This document shows, in pieces, positions 1 to 5,897 of a stretch of 6,519 nucleotides of DNA. Positions within the stretch are counted from its first letter, which is position 1, and each line of letters begins with the position of its first letter. Below the pieces are notes generated by a model, which was not told where the DNA came from, ran no database searches, and saw only the letters and a list, made by a program, of their open reading frames with translations. Source of the stretch: Bacteroidota bacterium (GTDB lineage: Bacteria > Bacteroidota > Ignavibacteria > Kapaibacteriales > UBA2268); the NCBI GenBank assembly GCA_024280675.1, contig JAJRPT010000204.1, positions 1 to 6,519 of the forward strand, read 5' to 3'. Both the position numbers and the translations under genes were made by a program.

Positions 1-338
1 AGCAACTGCAACAAGTTTTCATAAACCTAATAACAAATGCAGCCGATGCAATCAAGGACAAAGGCAAAATTAGTATTAAAACATATACTGAAGATTCCTC
101 GAAGCTGGGAGAAGGAAAATATGTTGTGGGGGTAATTACCGACGACGGAATTGGAATGTCACCCGATGAAATGAAGAAAATATTCAATCCTTTTTTTACT
201 AGAAAAGCCGAAGGCACAGGGCTTGGTCTTCCGATAACTCAAAGGATTATGCACCACCACAATGGTATTATCGACGTGGAATCGAGGCTTGGGGACGGAA
301 CCAGTTTTTATGTAAAAATCCCAATACCAGTGAATTAA
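1..338 (+). CDS. Sensor histidine kinase, C-terminal ATPase fragment (5' end outside window)
   Basis: This is the last 111 residues of a two-component histidine kinase, read in frame from base 3; the protein starts before the window. The HATPase_c domain is visible from the N-box onward. The N-box is FINLITNAADAI (fragment residues 6-17, with Asn8 and Asn12), the G1 box is DDGIGM (47-52), the F-box is IFNPFFT (60-66) and the G2 box is GTGLGL (71-76). The C-terminal beta strand ends just before TAA at 336. The short ATP lid and the FFTRKAEGTGLGLP layout are typical of NtrB/AtoS/ZraS-type kinases. These partner sigma-54 response regulators, and one lies 49 nt downstream, so the two are very likely a cognate pair. 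The dimerisation/phospho-His and sensor domains are not visible, so the stimulus and membrane location cannot be stated. An in-frame GTG at 126 falls inside the ATPase fold and is not a real start. Confidence 0.93.
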   Translation, partial: QLQQVFINLITNAADAIKDKGKISIKTYTEDSSKLGEGKYVVGVITDDGIGMSPDEMKKIFNPFFTRKAEGTGLGLPITQRIMHHHNGIIDVESRLGDGTSFYVKIPIPVN

Positions 339-358
339 TAAAAAAACTTTTTTTATTA
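336..358. repeat. Perfect A/T palindrome in the kinase-regulator gap
   Basis: Eleven-base arms mirror each other around a single C at 347: TAATAAAAAAA on the left and TTTTTTTATTA on the right. The left arm begins with the kinase stop codon. As RNA it could form a weak A-U hairpin with a T-rich 3' arm. It has no GC stem, so it is a poor intrinsic terminator candidate. It could instead be a bent-DNA or protein-binding site upstream of the regulator gene, or chance in AT-rich spacer. No function is assigned. Confidence 0.45.
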
Positions 359-387
359 CAAATGAATTTATTAAATTAATAATCAAT

Positions 388-1821
388 ATGGCGAAAAAAA
401 ATTATACTATTTGTGTTATCGAAGATGACCCGCTTGTAAATCAAACGGTTTGCGACATAATGTCTGCTTGCTATTCTAGGATTTACTCCTTTACCGATGC
501 CCAAAAAGCACTCGACGAAATGCACATTACCAACCCTGATTTAATACTTCTTGATATTTTCCTTGGCCATCACAATGGTCTCGATATATTGGAAAATTTA
601 CGCAAGCAAGAATACAAAATGCCAGTGATTATGATGACCGCTTTCTCAGACATTAAAATGGCAGTCAGAGCGATGAAACTTGGAGCCGAGGACTTCATCG
701 TAAAGCCACTCGACCTCGAACAACTTGAGCTTTCGGTAGAAAAAGCACTGGAAATCTATGATTTAAAACGAAAAGTAAACCTTCTCTCCGAACAACTAAA
801 AGAAGAAAAGTCATCGGAGATAATTGGCAAAAGTGAAGGAATAAGAAAAGCCCAAGAGATGAGCAGTATTGTGGCGAAAGTTGATACTACTGTCTTGATT
901 TTGGGAGAGTCTGGGACTGGTAAAGAACTTTCTGCAAGATTTATTCACGAACATTCCTCAAGAGCAAAGGGACCCTTCATTGCAATTAATTGTGGAGCAA
1001 TTCCCAGAGAGCTTGCCGAAAATGAATTCTTTGGCTATGAGCGGGGTGCCTTTACTGGTGCTACCGAAAAATTCAGACCTGGGAAGTTTGAGCAAGCAAA
1101 CCACGGCACAATCCTCCTTGACGAAATTGGCGAACTTAGTATGGATCTCCAAGTAAGGCTACTCAGAGTCTTACAAGAAAGACGTTTCTTCCGTTTAGGT
1201 GGGCAAAAAGAAATCACTGTCGATGTTAGGATTATTGCCTCAACCAATAAAGACTTGGAGGAAATGGTAGAAAAAGGGAAATTTAGAGAAGACTTATATT
1301 ATAGGTTAAACGTAGCCACTATATTTCTGCCCCCATTACGTCATAGAGGTGAAGATTTAATGACTCTGGCAAGTAAATTTGTGGGCAAATATAATAAACA
1401 GTTTGGCAGGAAAGTCACCGGTTTCTCAAAAGAAGCAGCAGACATTATTAACAAACACTACTGGAAAGGAAATATTAGAGAATTACAAAATGTGATAGAA
1501 AGAGTTGTTTTGTTGCAAGCCGGACCAGTCATTGAAAAAGAAGATTTATCTTTTATCAAAATTGGTAAGGGGCGGTCGCCCGCCCAAGGTGGGGGCAATG
1601 CCCAAGAGATTTATTTGGCAGAGGGGCAACACTTACTCAAAATTGCAGAAGGTGGCGTTGCGATGGGAAATGTAGTCAAAGACTTGCTTATTCAAACTCT
1701 GAAAATCACAAATGGAAACCAAATTAAAGCATCTAAACTTCTGGGTATCTCAAGGGCAAAACTCAGATACAGAGTAGAGCAACTTGGAATTAATATTACT
1801 AATAAAACTATTACAACTTAA
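388..1821 (+). CDS. NtrC-family sigma-54-dependent response regulator
   Basis: The 477-residue protein has the full three-domain layout of an NtrC-type enhancer-binding activator. The receiver domain (about residues 6-122) has acidic pocket Glu12/Asp13/Asp14, phospho-acceptor Asp56 (LILLDIFLG), Thr84 and Lys106. The sigma-54 AAA+ domain (about 144-375) has Walker A GESGTGKE (173-180), an intact GAFTGA sigma-54 contact loop (220-225), Walker B TILLDEIGEL (241-250), Arg-finger region FREDLYYRLNV (299-309) and sensor II GNIRELQN (361-368). A Fis-type helix-turn-helix ends the protein (about 434-468, with SKLLGISRAKLRYRVEQLGI). Phosphorylation by the upstream kinase would be expected to drive ATP-dependent opening of sigma-54 promoters; the target genes are unknown and no sigma-54 promoter was seen here. 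There is no clear ribosome binding site before ATG 388, but the receiver begins immediately, which supports this start. The linker (about 392-407) is Gly-rich and encoded by unusually GC-rich DNA. The stop overlaps the next start as TAATG. Confidence 0.96.
   Translation: MAKKNYTICVIEDDPLVNQTVCDIMSACYSRIYSFTDAQKALDEMHITNPDLILLDIFLGHHNGLDILENLRKQEYKMPVIMMTAFSDIKMAVRAMKLGAEDFIVKPLDLEQLELSVEKALEIYDLKRKVNLLSEQLKEEKSSEIIGKSEGIRKAQEMSSIVAKVDTTVLILGESGTGKELSARFIHEHSSRAKGPFIAINCGAIPRELAENEFFGYERGAFTGATEKFRPGKFEQANHGTILLDEIGELSMDLQVRLLRVLQERRFFRLGGQKEITVDVRIIASTNKDLEEMVEKGKFREDLYYRLNVATIFLPPLRHRGEDLMTLASKFVGKYNKQFGRKVTGFSKEAADIINKHYWKGNIRELQNVIERVVLLQAGPVIEKEDLSFIKIGKGRSPAQGGGNAQEIYLAEGQHLLKIAEGGVAMGNVVKDLLIQTLKITNGNQIKASKLLGISRAKLRYRVEQLGINITNKTITT
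1569..1603. repeat. GC-rich palindromic segment inside the regulator linker
   Basis: Thirty-five bases with 28 G/C (80%) sit in an otherwise AT-leaning gene. They contain a perfect hairpin, GGGCGG (1570-1575), loop TCGC, CCGCCC (1580-1585), followed by a second short palindrome, GGGCA (1593-1597), A, TGCCC (1599-1603). The segment encodes about residues 394-405 (Lys-Gly-Arg-Ser-Pro-Ala-Gln-Gly-Gly-Gly-Asn-Ala), which lie between the AAA+ and DNA-binding domains where length varies among family members. It looks like an in-frame REP-like or small palindromic repeat insertion. That is an inference, because only one copy is in the window. Confidence 0.5.
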
Positions 1822-2993
1822 TGAAGCTCGATAACTTAACAGAAATATTGAAACATGGTTCTGTCTCCCAAAAAAGAGCCGCAATCGAAGAACTCATAGA
1901 TAGCTCAGAAATTTCTTCTGCCCATCTTGAGCTTCTAGTCTCTTTTATCGAAGACAAAGAAAGCTCGGTCAGAGACTCGGCTGCAATAGCTTTGAAAATT
2001 CTTCCAGATGAGTTAAAGACAGAGGCCTCCCAGCTTATTGCCCAATACATTGATGCCCATGACCTAGACACACGTAACTTGAGTGGTGATATTCTGCAAT
2101 CCCTTGGCTCTTTTGCCTGTGAATCTCTTGTGGGAAAAATAAACAGTGATGACTATGACCTAAGAAAGTTTGCCATCGATGTACTCTCATTAATTGGTGA
2201 CAGGTCGGTCGAAGAGGCGGTGGCCTCAAGAATTGATGACTCTGATGCCAATGTCCGAATGTCCGTTGTTGAATGTCTGGGTCATTTGAAGTCTGTAGGA
2301 TTTGTGGACAAATTGATTGAAATTTATCCCCGTGACGAGCAGATGCAGCTAGTGATTATAGATTCACTTGGCAAAATTGGTTCCCAAGAAGCGGAAAACT
2401 TCCTGGTTGAGATAATAAAAACTAGCCAAGATGAGTTCATAACCCTTACCGCCATAGAAGCTCTGAGTGAGTGTGCCGGCTCTGCAAACACTTATTATTA
2501 TCTTGCTGAATTTCTAAAAGATCAAGACTCAATGTTGCAATTCTACACACTCAAGGCAATGTCAGCTATTGCATTTAGGCTAGACATCGACATTGTCTAT
2601 CCTGGGCATCTAAAACCTATTGCCCTCGAAGCCCTAGGCGAGCAAGACGATGACATCGTGATTGCCGCCCTGATGGTACTTGCAGAGAGTTTCTCCCCGG
2701 AGGACATCGAAAATCTTTGCACACTCGTTTGGCAAGAAAGAGATGAAATCAACACATGGATTCTCTATCTTCGTGGGTCGAAGCTAGATTTATTTTTCTT
2801 GGAACCATTTATGGACTACCTTTTTGAAAGAACTAATCCAAGAACATTACTTCGTTTTGCTGCGTCGTTGAATCAAGTTGTCTCAAGTATAAATCAAACA
2901 CATTTCGAAGCCCTGCGAGATTTAATGATAACAAAGGCAGAGAAGCATACAGCAGAAATTATAGACAATTTAAAAGACGAGTTTTTATTATAA
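1821..2993 (+). CDS. HEAT-repeat (PBS-lyase-like) protein, likely scaffold or adaptor
   Basis: This 390-residue, apparently soluble protein is built mostly of tandem paired helices. Recognisable HEAT/PBS-lyase-like second helices occur near residues 47-62 (SSVRDSAAIALKIL), 82-97, 112-127 (YDLRKFAIDVLSLIGD), 143-158 (ANVRMSVVECLGHLK), 173-188 (IIDSLGKIG), 205-220, 237-251 and 277-291. The C-terminal 90 residues are helical in appearance but do not follow the repeat. There is no signal peptide, membrane segment or catalytic motif. HEAT solenoids generally serve as protein-binding surfaces. HEAT-repeat genes are found in some chemosensory clusters, so a scaffold or adaptor role in this pathway is plausible but unproven. 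The ATG shares its A with the upstream TAA stop and has no Shine-Dalgarno, implying translational coupling to the sigma-54 regulator. A 37-nt gap separates it from cheR. Confidence 0.85.
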   Translation: MKLDNLTEILKHGSVSQKRAAIEELIDSSEISSAHLELLVSFIEDKESSVRDSAAIALKILPDELKTEASQLIAQYIDAHDLDTRNLSGDILQSLGSFACESLVGKINSDDYDLRKFAIDVLSLIGDRSVEEAVASRIDDSDANVRMSVVECLGHLKSVGFVDKLIEIYPRDEQMQLVIIDSLGKIGSQEAENFLVEIIKTSQDEFITLTAIEALSECAGSANTYYYLAEFLKDQDSMLQFYTLKAMSAIAFRLDIDIVYPGHLKPIALEALGEQDDDIVIAALMVLAESFSPEDIENLCTLVWQERDEINTWILYLRGSKLDLFFLEPFMDYLFERTNPRTLLRFAASLNQVVSSINQTHFEALRDLMITKAEKHTAEIIDNLKDEFLL

Positions 2994-3030
2994 ACAAATT
3001 ATATTTTAAGTAAAAAAGAAAAAGAACAAT

Positions 3031-3975
3031 ATGTCCTCAGGTTTATTCAGATTTGGCTCCAAAAGACCCACCAGTTCGGGTTCGCAAAACGTGGTTGGAA
3101 GAAAAGGTATGATTACCTCCTCGTCACTAGGAGCTAAACCAAAAGAAATGACAAAGTCTACATTCGACAACTACAGAAACACCATTTACAAAATTTGTGG
3201 TATTTATTTCACTGACTCCAAAAAGTATTTGCTTGAGAGCCGGATATTAAAACGCATAAACACTTTGAATCTGGAGACTTTTGAGAAATATCTCGAACTC
3301 ATCAGCTCACCCAAAGGCAGATCCGAGTTAAACAGCCTATTTGAAGCCATAACAATAAACGAAACCTATTTCTTCCGTGCCGAGGCACAATTCAAGGCAC
3401 TCATCAATAATGTCATACCCGATATATTCAAAAATCACCCACACCAGAAAACATTCAAGTTCTGGAGTGCAGCCTCGTCTTCTGGGGAAGAAGCCTACAC
3501 AATCGCAATTCTTATCAAAGAAAAATTAATGCAGAAATATCCTGGTGTGACTTTTCAAATTCACGCCTCCGACCTTGATAATAATGTGATTGCAAATGCA
3601 AAAAAAGGCATTTATAAAAACTACGCTGTTCGGAATATGCCTCCAGAATATCAGAGAAAATATTTTGTTAAAAAAGATGGACTTTATCACCTTAGTGACG
3701 ATATAAAGAAAATGGTGAAGTTCCAAAACATTAATCTCTACGACTCGGTGACAATGAGAACTATGAAAAATTTCGATGTCATCTTCTGCTGTAACGTACT
3801 TATATATTTTGATATACCATCTAAACAAAAGGTAGTATCTCACCTATATGATTCTTTAAACAACAATGCTTATCTGTTCATTGGCTACTCCGAATCGCTC
3901 CACGGCGTGTCCAAGTCATTTAAGTTAATCCATCTGCCAAAAGCTATGACATATAAAAAAGAGATAAGCTCATGA
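3031..3975 (+). CDS. cheR: Chemotaxis receptor methyltransferase CheR
   Basis: This protein is predicted to transfer methyl groups from S-adenosylmethionine to receptor glutamates in the cytoplasm, the adaptation step of chemotaxis. At 314 residues it is slightly longer than usual. An N-terminal helical CheR subdomain (about 44-105, with GIYFTDSKKYLLESRI) precedes the methyltransferase fold. Visible motifs are INETYFFR (109-116), the SAM-binding loop FWSAASSSGEEAYTIA (144-159), HASDLDNNVI (178-187), FQNINLYD (231-238), the FCCNVLIYFD strand (252-261) and LFIGYSESL (282-290). The normally conserved Arg of FCRN is Cys254 here. No C-terminal TPR or pentapeptide tether is visible. The first 40 residues are a Ser/Gly/Lys-rich, probably disordered extension. 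In-frame ATGs at 3109 (preceded by GGAAGAAAAGGT) and 3148 are alternative starts that would leave the core intact. The stop overlaps the next gene as ATGA. Confidence 0.95.
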   Translation: MSSGLFRFGSKRPTSSGSQNVVGRKGMITSSSLGAKPKEMTKSTFDNYRNTIYKICGIYFTDSKKYLLESRILKRINTLNLETFEKYLELISSPKGRSELNSLFEAITINETYFFRAEAQFKALINNVIPDIFKNHPHQKTFKFWSAASSSGEEAYTIAILIKEKLMQKYPGVTFQIHASDLDNNVIANAKKGIYKNYAVRNMPPEYQRKYFVKKDGLYHLSDDIKKMVKFQNINLYDSVTMRTMKNFDVIFCCNVLIYFDIPSKQKVVSHLYDSLNNNAYLFIGYSESLHGVSKSFKLIHLPKAMTYKKEISS

Positions 3976-4340
3976 ACAAAAACATTTTAATCGCCGAAGA
4001 CTCTGCCTCGATAAGAAAGTTCATCAATCTTGCATTGAGCATGAACAAAGATTACACAGTTATCCAAGCCGTCGATGGATTTGAAGCACTAGAAAAAATG
4101 AGCATGCAAAATATCGACCTACTCGTAACCGATTTGAACATGCCAAATATGGACGGGCTAACACTTATAAAAAATGTCCGAAAAGATAAAGAATTTTTAG
4201 AATTGCCCATAATTATTCTTTCTTCTTTGGCAAAAGATGAGTATATTGAGGCTGGGATGGCATCGGGTGCTAATTCCTATTTGGTAAAGCCATTTAACAA
4301 GAAAAAATTATTGTATGAAATATCAAAATATTTAGATTAG
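3972..4340 (+). CDS. Single-domain response regulator (CheY-like, first copy)
   Basis: This 122-residue stand-alone receiver has no output domain. Acidic pocket residues Glu9/Asp10, phospho-acceptor Asp54 (LLVTDLNMPNMDG), Ser84 in the Thr/Ser switch position (IIILSSLAKDE), Tyr103 and Lys106 (YLVKPF) are all present, so it should be phosphorylatable. It overlaps cheR by 4 nt (ATGA), implying translational coupling. It differs clearly from the next gene: it has AED rather than VDD at the N-terminus, Ser rather than Thr at the switch, and LNMP rather than WNMP after the Asp. It could be a phosphate sink, a regulator of CheR or the HEAT protein, or a second output CheY. The sequence does not decide between these, so no cheY symbol is given. 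Confidence 0.93.
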   Translation: MNKNILIAEDSASIRKFINLALSMNKDYTVIQAVDGFEALEKMSMQNIDLLVTDLNMPNMDGLTLIKNVRKDKEFLELPIIILSSLAKDEYIEAGMASGANSYLVKPFNKKKLLYEISKYLD

Positions 4341-4343
4341 AGT

Positions 4344-4347
4344 GAGG
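4344..4347 (+). promoter_or_regulatory. Shine-Dalgarno before cheY
   Basis: GAGG lies 5 nt upstream of ATG 4353 within the 12-nt gap after the previous stop. This is a good match in sequence and spacing, and it supports the chosen start. Confidence 0.6.
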
Positions 4348-4352
4348 AATAA

Positions 4353-4727
4353 ATGAAATTTTTAGTAGTCGATGATTCTCCAACAATGAGAAGAATTGTG
4401 ATTAATGCTCTGAAATCCTTTGGGTGGACGGAAGTAACCCAGGCAGGCGATGGGGAAGAAGCTCTTGAGCAACTCAGAAGCGAAATGGTTGATTTTGTGA
4501 TAACTGACTGGAATATGCCAGTAATGACTGGGCTTGAGCTAACCAAAGCCATCAGAGCCGATGCCCAGTTTAAGCATCTTCCAATTTTAATGGTCACCAC
4601 TCGTGGGCTAAAAACAGACATCATAGACGCACTCAAAGCAAAAGTAAACAACTATGTTGTAAAACCATTTACTCCTCCTGTACTGAAAGAAAAAATTGAT
4701 GCGGTACTAGGAGCATTAAAAAAATAA
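4353..4727 (+). CDS. cheY: Chemotaxis response regulator CheY
   Basis: This 124-residue receiver closely follows the classical flagellar CheY pattern. It has Asp7/Asp8 (FLVVDDSPTMRRIV), phospho-acceptor Asp52 followed by Trp53 (FVITDWNMPVMTGLEL), Thr82 (LMVTTRG), Tyr101 and Lys104 (NYVVKPFTP). The DWNMP signature and the Thr/Tyr switch pair are those of CheY proteins that bind the flagellar motor switch. It is expected to receive phosphate from the CheA encoded downstream and to be dephosphorylated by the adjacent CheZ-like protein. It lies 12 nt after the first receiver gene and 12 nt before the CheZ-like gene. Motor binding is inferred from family resemblance, since no flagellar gene is in the window. 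Confidence 0.95.
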   Translation: MKFLVVDDSPTMRRIVINALKSFGWTEVTQAGDGEEALEQLRSEMVDFVITDWNMPVMTGLELTKAIRADAQFKHLPILMVTTRGLKTDIIDALKAKVNNYVVKPFTPPVLKEKIDAVLGALKK

Positions 4728-4739
4728 CGGAACAACAAA

Positions 4740-5885
4740 ATGAATGAAAAAGAATTAGATTTGTTACTTCAGAAAGCAGATGAACTTCGTTCGCTTTTTG
4801 TGCTTGGGCAGAGGGTGATACCATTTCTTGAAGAGATTTTTGTCTTCATAAAAGATATTCAACCAATGCTCGATGAGATTAATGTTTCGATAAATGAAAA
4901 TCTCAAAAAAATACCAGGTGCATCGGAGAAACTTTCCAAAGTAACCGAAGCAAATGAAATGGCTACCGCCGAAATCATGGACAGCCTCGACAAGGTATTC
5001 GACCAAACCACTCAGTTTAGCAGTAACAACAAAAAATTAAAAGAGTTCTATGACAACATCTCCCGAAAACCATTGAAGCTTCTTGAGATACTGCACAAAG
5101 CTATTCAACAAGGCTCCGATTTGGAGGAGATTCTTCCCTCGCTTGCCTCGGCGATTAGTAAGCTTAATAATATTAACAGCAACGAAATTGAGCTAATCGA
5201 AAAGAATAATGAATCCATTGTCAATAGTATAAACGATGACGCATCGGCAATCATGATGTCGCTGCAAGTCCAAGATATTTCTGCTCAACAGATTGCAGCC
5301 GTCGATCACATGATACGTGCTGTTCAAAATAAACTACAAAGAATCTTAACCCAGTTCAAAGACACCGACCTCAGCGAACTCTCGACCTCATCTCTTATGG
5401 CAGAGGAGCCAAATGAAAACATCTCAAGTTTCCACAGAGATATTGCATTCGATCCAAATGCCATTGACTCAATTACAGGCGATGGTAACCGCCAAGAAGG
5501 TATCGATGAACTGCTGAAAAGCCACGCCGCCGGCGAAGATATTTCCCTTGAGCCAAAAGAGGACTCAGATGAAAAAGCGGCAGAGAATGAAGCCACCGCC
5601 CCCGATGATATAGACGCAATGTTTGCAGGTGGTGGGAGTGATGAGGCACAAGAAGAAGCCCCCGCTGGCGAGGTGTCGCAGGTAGATGAAGCAATAAACC
5701 CCGATGATATAGACGCAATGTTTGCAAGTGGTGGGAATGATGACGCACAAGAAGAAGCCCCCGCTGGCGAGGTGTCGCAGGTAGATGAAGCAATAAACCC
5801 CGATGATATAGATGCAATGTTTGCAGGTGTTAATGACGATGAACCAATAGATCCCAATGATATAGACGCAATGTTTTCAAAATGA
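4740..5885 (+). CDS. cheZ: CheZ-like CheY-P phosphatase with repetitive acidic tail
   Basis: The 381-residue protein has a helical N-terminal region (about 1-210) and a disordered, acidic C-terminal tail (about 215-381). The CheZ signature lies at about 171-200: IMMSLQVQDISAQQIAAVDH, then a long amphipathic helix. It corresponds to the IMMAQDFQDLTGQ region of enterobacterial CheZ, and Asp179 and Gln183 align with catalytic Asp143 and Gln147, so phosphatase activity on CheY-P is likely. The long helices upstream suit the dimeric helical-hairpin fold. The protein is much longer than the 214-residue E. coli CheZ because of the tail. The tail carries DDIDAMF-type peptides at 288-295, 321-328, 354-361 and 372-379, plus degenerate versions at 238-245 (DPNAIDSI) and 252-259 (QEGIDELL). 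These resemble CheY-binding peptides of CheZ and FliM. Its position directly after cheY and before cheA supports the assignment. The start has only a weak ribosome site (CGGAA). Confidence 0.82.
   Translation: MNEKELDLLLQKADELRSLFVLGQRVIPFLEEIFVFIKDIQPMLDEINVSINENLKKIPGASEKLSKVTEANEMATAEIMDSLDKVFDQTTQFSSNNKKLKEFYDNISRKPLKLLEILHKAIQQGSDLEEILPSLASAISKLNNINSNEIELIEKNNESIVNSINDDASAIMMSLQVQDISAQQIAAVDHMIRAVQNKLQRILTQFKDTDLSELSTSSLMAEEPNENISSFHRDIAFDPNAIDSITGDGNRQEGIDELLKSHAAGEDISLEPKEDSDEKAAENEATAPDDIDAMFAGGGSDEAQEEAPAGEVSQVDEAINPDDIDAMFASGGNDDAQEEAPAGEVSQVDEAINPDDIDAMFAGVNDDEPIDPNDIDAMFSK
5601..5879 (+). repeat. Tandem 99-bp coding repeats in the cheZ tail
   Basis: Unit 1 (5601-5699) and unit 2 (5700-5798) are each 99 bp and differ at only three positions by eye. 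Unit 3 (5799-5852) is a shortened 54-bp version, and the final 27 bp (5853-5879) is the core of a fourth. Each begins with CCC(G/A)ATGATATAGA, encoding Pro-(Asp/Asn)-Asp-Ile-Asp-Ala-Met-Phe. The unit length is a multiple of three, so copy-number changes would keep the frame. The near-identity of units 1 and 2 indicates recent duplication or ongoing homogenisation. Confidence 0.93.
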
Positions 5886-5886
5886 T

Positions 5887-5892
5887 AGGTGA
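5887..5892 (+). promoter_or_regulatory. Shine-Dalgarno before cheA
   Basis: AGGTGA sits 5 nt upstream of ATG 5898, in the 12-nt gap following the cheZ stop. It supports this ATG as the start of cheA. Confidence 0.6.
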
Positions 5893-5897
5893 ACAGT

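Noticed and set aside
126..338. Separate 70-residue protein starting at GTG 126
   Set aside because: The frame is open upstream to base 3 and encodes the kinase N-box, so the GTG is internal to the ATPase domain.
336..358. Intrinsic terminator between kinase and regulator
   Set aside because: The hairpin would be purely A-U without a GC stem, and the two genes are expected to be co-expressed. It was kept only as a palindrome.
1570..1585. Intragenic transcription terminator from the GC hairpin
   Set aside because: No T-run follows the stem and the reading frame continues through it with a conserved helix-turn-helix downstream.
2994..3030. Possible promoter in the AT-rich gap before cheR
   Set aside because: The 37-nt gap has TATATT-like bases, but no convincing partner element and no sigma-54 GG/GC pair could be placed. 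AT-richness alone is not enough.
3526..3843. Minus-strand 105-codon open frame opposite cheR
   Set aside because: It lies wholly within the methyltransferase core, has no recognisable domain, and looks like a shadow frame.
5324..5857. Long minus-strand open frame (177 codons) opposite the cheZ tail, with two further minus-strand frames in the same place
   Set aside because: It is the reverse complement of the tandem coding repeats. The repetitive composition keeps several frames open, and the plus-strand product has a clear CheZ signature.
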